From: Irineochytrium annulatum | Lineage: Eukaryota; Chytridiomycota; Chytridiomycetes; Chytridiales; Chytridiaceae | NCBI GenBank assembly: GCA_027600665.1 | Contig: JADGJL010000531.1 | Span: forward strand, 5,177 to 18,838 | Direction: 5' to 3' | Length of the DNA: 13,662 nt | In this document: in pieces, positions 9,901 to 13,662 of the stretch | Layout of the letters: every line of letters starts with the position of its first letter | How positions within the stretch are numbered: the stretch's first letter is position 1 | Translations under genes and position numbers: made by a program | Notes under the pieces: model-generated | What the model saw: the letters and a program-made list of their open reading frames with translations, nothing else | Told to the model about the DNA's origin: nothing | Databases searched by the model: none

Positions 9901-12440
9901 TCGAAGACGCGGGCGGTGTAGATGATGGGACACTAAGGGCATCTGAGGTAGCAATCGCCGGTATACTATCGGCTGAAGGCCGTCTTGTGAGCCGCTTCGG
10001 TAGCGTTGACCCCGGCGATGCCGAGGTTATGGTTGGAGTCGTCGACAATGCTCCGTTTATAACGGAAGACTCGCCGTCCGACGCCTTCAAGTCAGTAAGG
10101 TCTGCCATCGAATCCTCCGAATAGCCCGCCACCGACCGCATGACAACCACGAATACGTCCGGCGAAGGTATTGACTCGCCCTTATCCTTTTCGCCTTCGA
10201 CAAGTGCAGGTGCTGATAGCCGCTTTTTGATCTCAAAGACTATATAGTCTTTGGTAGAGTTCTTCGTTAAATTGAATGAGGAGTGCCGAATAGACCGGGT
10301 TTCATCTTAAACGATTAACATACAAGGATTAATCGGGAGGCCTTACCAAAACCTTTCATCAAGAACGAGTCAGCGTAGGTGTAGCCGTCCTCAATAAACC
10401 GGTAGTGTTCGGGATTGGACAGGAACTTCAAGCAATTAGCCAAGCCTGAATGGTGCAACGAAACCGAAATCAATCAACAAAGGCTTACGGCAAAAACTCG
10501 CTCCGCATCGCAGCTGATAGTAATGATTCCCCGCGTCACTTCCCCCATCAGCGCACCCATCATATGTCTATTCTTCTGCACATGAACCCCATTCCTATTC
10601 TTCACCGTCTTCCACCCAGACACGACAGCAGCACCCTCCCCATCCGGACCGACAGCTGCGCCATCCGCACCCTCAGCAACGACGGCTTCGCTCTCATTCG
10701 CCATAGCCAAAAACGGCGCCAGCACAGACTCCTCGAATCCATCCAAATTCGTCGCGCTCCTAACCATCGCCGTGGTCGGAAAAGATCGGCTGCCCACAAC
10801 GTCCAAGAAAGTGTTTCCTTTCACGGCGGCCGTGAGGCCTGATGCGGCCGTCATAGTGGACCTTAAAAGTGGGCTTCTACTCTCCCACAACGTTGCGGCC
10901 CGGCTGGCCATTGTCTGACCGCGCTTCAGAACTCCGGGCGGATTCTTCGAGTTCGCGATGTTCATGCGGTGCATCTCCTCCTGTTTACATGGTCAGACTC
11001 TCTTTACGTAACCAAAGAGGAGGACCAACCTGAGGCGACGGGATCATAAGCGGCATGAAAAAGTACCGCCAGGACGGGAGCACCCACTGCTCGATAAAGA
11101 CTTTGCGCATCACGCCCGCGATGAGCTTGTTCACGATGCCGCGGACAAGCTCGTTGTCGCGGACCGTCAGGGGGGAGTCGACGATGAAGGTGATACCCGG
11201 GTCCTCGACAAACGACACAGCGAGCATGTCAGGCCAGAATGGGGCCGGAATCCTCACTCGCACCTTAACGCTGTGAGCAAATCGCGGCATGTAAAGAATA
11301 TTAAACCTTTCCCTTGAAACCACTCAGGTAAACTCGGACAGGGATGCTGAGGCCGGCAGTCAAGGTAGTCTCGATAGCGACACTGCCTCCTCCTTTGTAT
11401 GTCACATCTACTTCTAAAAACTGCATCCCGGGTCAACTGCAAAGAATAGGAGCCTTGAAATAAAGCACGAAGCAATCCTTACCACTGCAAGATCTTCCGT
11501 GACGCCCTTCAAAAGACGAATTCCATGAATTACAGGTGCGTGTTCGCCGAGAGACAAATCCAAAATATTAACATGGGACTGAGGAGGGAGAGAAATATCA
11601 GATGCAGTGCAAACGTCATTTCACGACTTACGACAAAGGAGTTGTTTTGCAGCTTCATGTTCATCCTTTCGGTAGTCTACAAATCCGAAATTCAATCAAT
11701 CTAGACAGCTGAGCGCAGGGCGCAGTAACATACCCGAGCCCTACAACCCAAGTTAGCGACTGCGTATCCCCGTCTGAGAGCACATACCTCATCCGGTCCT
11801 TAAAGAGCTCGCTGTCCCTCAGCGACAGGAAGAACCGATGCACGACCACATTTACCCAATCGCACACAATCGTCGGCCCCATCGCGCTCGGGTCCAACAC
11901 TGGCGGCGGTTCCTCCCCGTCCACCGGCGCTCCAGGCGCCACCGGCGCAGCACCCTTCTTCGTCGGCGGCTTCGCGACAGGCGGCGGCGGCAGTGGCACG
12001 TCCCCCTCGGCTGGCGCCAGGTTGGTCCTTAGGAAAGCAACGATGTTCTCCGGCCAAGGTTCCTCATGTTCGTTCGTGCGGTCGGTGGCGCGGCGGTTCG
12101 TCGCGGAGATGACGGTACCGCCGGCCCTGGGACCCCCAGGTAGAGAGCCGGCTATGGAAGCCTTCTGTTGGTCCTTGGCCGTCAAGGCGGAGGAAGTAGG
12201 GGTCGAGGGGGAAGGGGATCCGGGCTCGGACGGCTGCCCGGGAGCCGGGACGGCCCCGTCAGAGCTAGCAAACTGGGACGGCGGCGGGGTGACGGTCTTC
12301 CGAAGCGGGTCGAAGAGGAAGAAGCACGCAGCGAGGACCGCGATGACCTCGATGAGGAAGAGGAAGCCCATGCCAACGATGAAGCCGCGGAAGTAGCTGT
12401 AGCCGGAGCTCATGGCCGACACGGTCGCAGCGGGTTCCAT
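6995..12440 (-). CDS. TM-SMP-START-GOLD-GOLD lipid-transfer protein (1676 aa, 9 exons)
   Basis: Exons: 12440-11788, 11740-11734 (7 nt), 11676-11632, 11578-11483, 11420-11307, 11263-11030, 10980-10489, 10425-10347 and 10305-6995. The introns are 41-63 nt, and the sum is exactly 1677 codons. A transmembrane anchor lies at 20-43, then a Pro-rich linker. The SMP domain (about 189-383) starts at CDWVNVVVHRFF and includes VNILDLSLGEHAPVI, FLEVDVTYKGGG and VSFVEDPGITFIVDS. The START-like fold runs from about 530 (ITISCDAERVFAFLSNPEHY) to 797 (FSVCRKIKTVIEEI), split by about 107 disordered residues. GOLD1 is at about 1080-1200 (LAWEFVIKGGE, TFLWDNSGN). GOLD2 (about 1239-1557) is split by about 215 Pro-rich residues. 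SMP domains carry lipids at organelle contact sites, START domains bind single lipids or sterols, and GOLD domains act as trafficking adaptors. Inference: an ER-type membrane-anchored tether with two lipid cavities. ATG 12440 has a good context (A at -3, G at +4). Splitting it into two genes at 10974 is possible but less likely. Confidence 0.78.
10234..10253. repeat. Perfect 20-base palindrome in the START-coding exon
   Basis: CAAAGACTAT is followed directly by its reverse complement ATAGTCTTTG, with no spacer. It lies in the exon that encodes TKDYIVFE of the START-like domain, 53-72 bases downstream of the acceptor site. It may be chance under coding constraint. Confidence 0.8.
11734..11740 (-). 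other. 7-nt microexon inside the SMP domain
   Basis: Two consensus introns abut a 7-base exon (GGCTCGG). The left one is 11741-11787, GTATGT...GCTAAC...TTGTAG; the right one is 11677-11733, GTATGT...TTTGTAG. With it, the preceding two bases and the next exon stay in frame and the helix reads SELFKDRMR-AR-TTERMNMKL. Leaving it out shifts the frame. Retaining the first intron and using a GTAGGG donor keeps the frame but puts 14 non-helical residues into the SMP helix. Confidence 0.6.
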
Positions 12441-12562
12441 CCTGACTGGGGAAGGCGCACGATGAGGGCAATGGTGGGCGGGATCTGGCGCGAAGGGAAC
12501 TTGATTTCTGGTTCCACCGTCGTCATCAGCACGTCCCTGCTTAGATACGACGTGGGCGATCG

Positions 12563-12599
12563 GACGCTGCGAGGATCGCCAATATAGTCTCGCAGCGTC
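12563..12599. promoter_or_regulatory. 11-bp inverted repeat around a TATA-like core, lipid-transfer gene promoter
   Basis: GACGCTGCGAG (12563-12573) and CTCGCAGCGTC (12589-12599) are exact reverse complements separated by 15 bases. On the minus strand the spacer reads ACTATATT, a TATA-like sequence about 141-148 bases upstream of the ATG at 12440. The arrangement suggests a dimeric factor site or cruciform straddling the core promoter; this is inference from position and symmetry. Confidence 0.5.
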
Positions 12600-13662
12600 T
12601 CAGATTAACGACGACGCAAGCATTGTTAGACCCGGACGAGCCTGGTTGGACTAGGTGCGCTCGGGCCTGCCTGGAGCCTTGCATCCATTCCATACGGGCT
12701 TATAAATGGCCCCGGAGGCTCGTGAACATGACGGGACTGCTTTGGGGATGAGTTAGGCGCAACATGCTGTCGTTGGCGTGGGTGATGGGCGAGCGGGAGG
12801 TTGGAAGGCCGCGCCAAACACCGGATGATCGACGGTGGCGAGCCTCACTCGCCCTGTACCTCGGTCAGTGTTCGGTCCTGCTCTGCTGGATGGTAGGGTT
12901 TGAAATATTGCGACTTACTTTAAAGATTCTACAACATATTTATCAAGGGAACATATCACTCTTCACAGCCATGAAAAGCGACGCCTGCTTAGTGATAATG
13001 TCTACGTATAGAAAACGTAGTGGAGTTCCCGAATGAACCGAAGCTTGTGCCCATCCAGGCGCTGATGCGGCATCTCTACTGTTTGCATCTAGGCCATCCC
13101 AGCTCAATCATGCGCCAACACCTCGCGTCGTGCCGTTGCCTCGGCAGCAACGGGGGCGATCGGTGCCTGGCACGAAGCGCGTGGGGTCCTTCAGCGGGGT
13201 TGTCAGGGCTCTTGTGAGCAGATTTATAGTTCACTTTCGAGTTTGGGGCATCAGACTGAAGGCGATGAGGCCCAGTCCAGGTCCGTCGGCTGGGCCGCCA
13301 TCTCGACCTGCATCCCGAGTGCATCCCGACACACCAGGAGGAGGGAGCCGGCGAAGACGCCATCTACCGCGGCCGAGACTTCGGTCCCGTCAAATGGGGC
13401 ACAGGTTTGACGCGTTGGGGTCCGACTCCGATGCTTATTGGGCGGGGATTTGCAAAGTTGGTTTGTTTTGGAAATTCCGCCAATCCCTGAAGCGAGGCTG
13501 GAAATCCGATTGCCGGCAATTGGTCGAGGTTCACTCCGACTGTCCGGCAGTCAGATCCTTGTAGTTCGAAGGCGAAGCTTGTTGCAGGCACACACCGCGG
13601 ACATCAAGAGAGAGGCACTCTGGTCGAACCTCGTCCCCGCCTCCCGCCCACGTCCCTAGCCA
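12600..13662. other. No supported gene; distal upstream region
   Basis: About 1 kb without a frame I can defend. 12600-12890 is GC-rich, 12895-13020 is AT-rich (possibly an intron or spacer) and 13020-13662 is mixed. Several short open frames exist on both strands, but none has a family motif, a convincing start or exon-like codon bias. The sequence could contain exons of a gene that continues to the right, or a decayed one. Confidence 0.35.

Noticed and set aside
10426..10488. Acceptor at the CAG near 10446 for the intron before the START exon
   Set aside because: That junction leads to an immediate stop in the required phase; the GAAG acceptor at 10426, with a GCTAAT branch just upstream, keeps the START sequence open.
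10489..11030. Two separate genes: an SMP protein ending after 11030 and a START-GOLD protein starting at ATG 10974
   Set aside because: A 49-nt intron with a CTGAC branch site and an ACAG acceptor joins the exons in phase 0; there is no room for a 3' UTR, promoter and 5' UTR between the end of the SMP domain and that ATG.
11734..11745. Simple donor GTAGGG at 11744 for the first exon of the large gene, without a microexon
   Set aside because: It keeps the frame but retains a stretch with its own GTATGT, CTAAC and TTGTAG signals and inserts non-helical residues into the SMP helix; kept only as a less likely alternative.
13269..13490. 74-codon plus-strand open frame (with RGRDFGPVKWGTGLTRWGP)
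   Set aside because: It lacks an early ATG, matches no family I know, and is flanked by stops without clear splice sites; it could be an exon but cannot be supported.

Overview
The window looks like nuclear DNA of a fungus, probably an early-diverging (chytrid-like) lineage. That is an inference from three things. Coding exons are GC-rich and interrupted by very short introns (41-64 nt), with GTAAG/GTATGT donors and CTAAC/CTAAT/CTGAC-type branch sites. One gene encodes a receptor-like protein with a Cys-rich ectodomain, one membrane span and a cytoplasmic SH3 domain. Another encodes a crinkler-type nuclease-kinase. I see no rRNA, tRNA, CRISPR array or intact transposon.

Layout, left to right. 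(1) 3-203, plus strand: the 3' end of a gene that begins outside the window. (2) 351-2089, minus, convergent with (1): a three-exon gene for a 542-residue protein with a coiled coil, a PD-(D/E)XK-type nuclease domain and a protein-kinase-like domain, as in crinkler effectors. (3) 2471-4229, minus: a two-exon gene for a 564-residue Cys-rich ectodomain / Ser-Thr-rich stalk / transmembrane / SH3 protein. (4) 4842-6479, minus: a low-complexity hypothetical gene; a three-exon frame-consistent model exists but the 5' part is uncertain. A strong foldback lies just past its 3' end at 4709-4797. (5) 6995-12440, minus: a nine-exon gene for a 1676-residue protein that occupies 40% of the window. (6) 12441-13662: its promoter, with an 11-bp inverted repeat around a TATA-like sequence, then about 1 kb in which I can support no gene.

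The main finding is gene (5). My exon model gives one uninterrupted frame that joins an N-terminal membrane anchor, an SMP (TULIP-type) lipid-transfer domain, a START-like lipid-binding domain and two GOLD domains. Both the START-like domain and the second GOLD domain are split by long disordered insertions, and a 7-nt microexon is needed to keep the SMP helix continuous. SMP proteins work at membrane contact sites and START domains carry single lipids, so a single chain with both plus GOLD adaptor domains would be a tethered, two-cavity lipid-transfer machine. I know of no described protein with this combination, but I could not search for one. The genes do not look like an operon or a dedicated cluster. 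The only possible link between neighbours is weak: Pro-rich SH3-ligand-like motifs in the GOLD insertion and an SH3 domain in gene (3).
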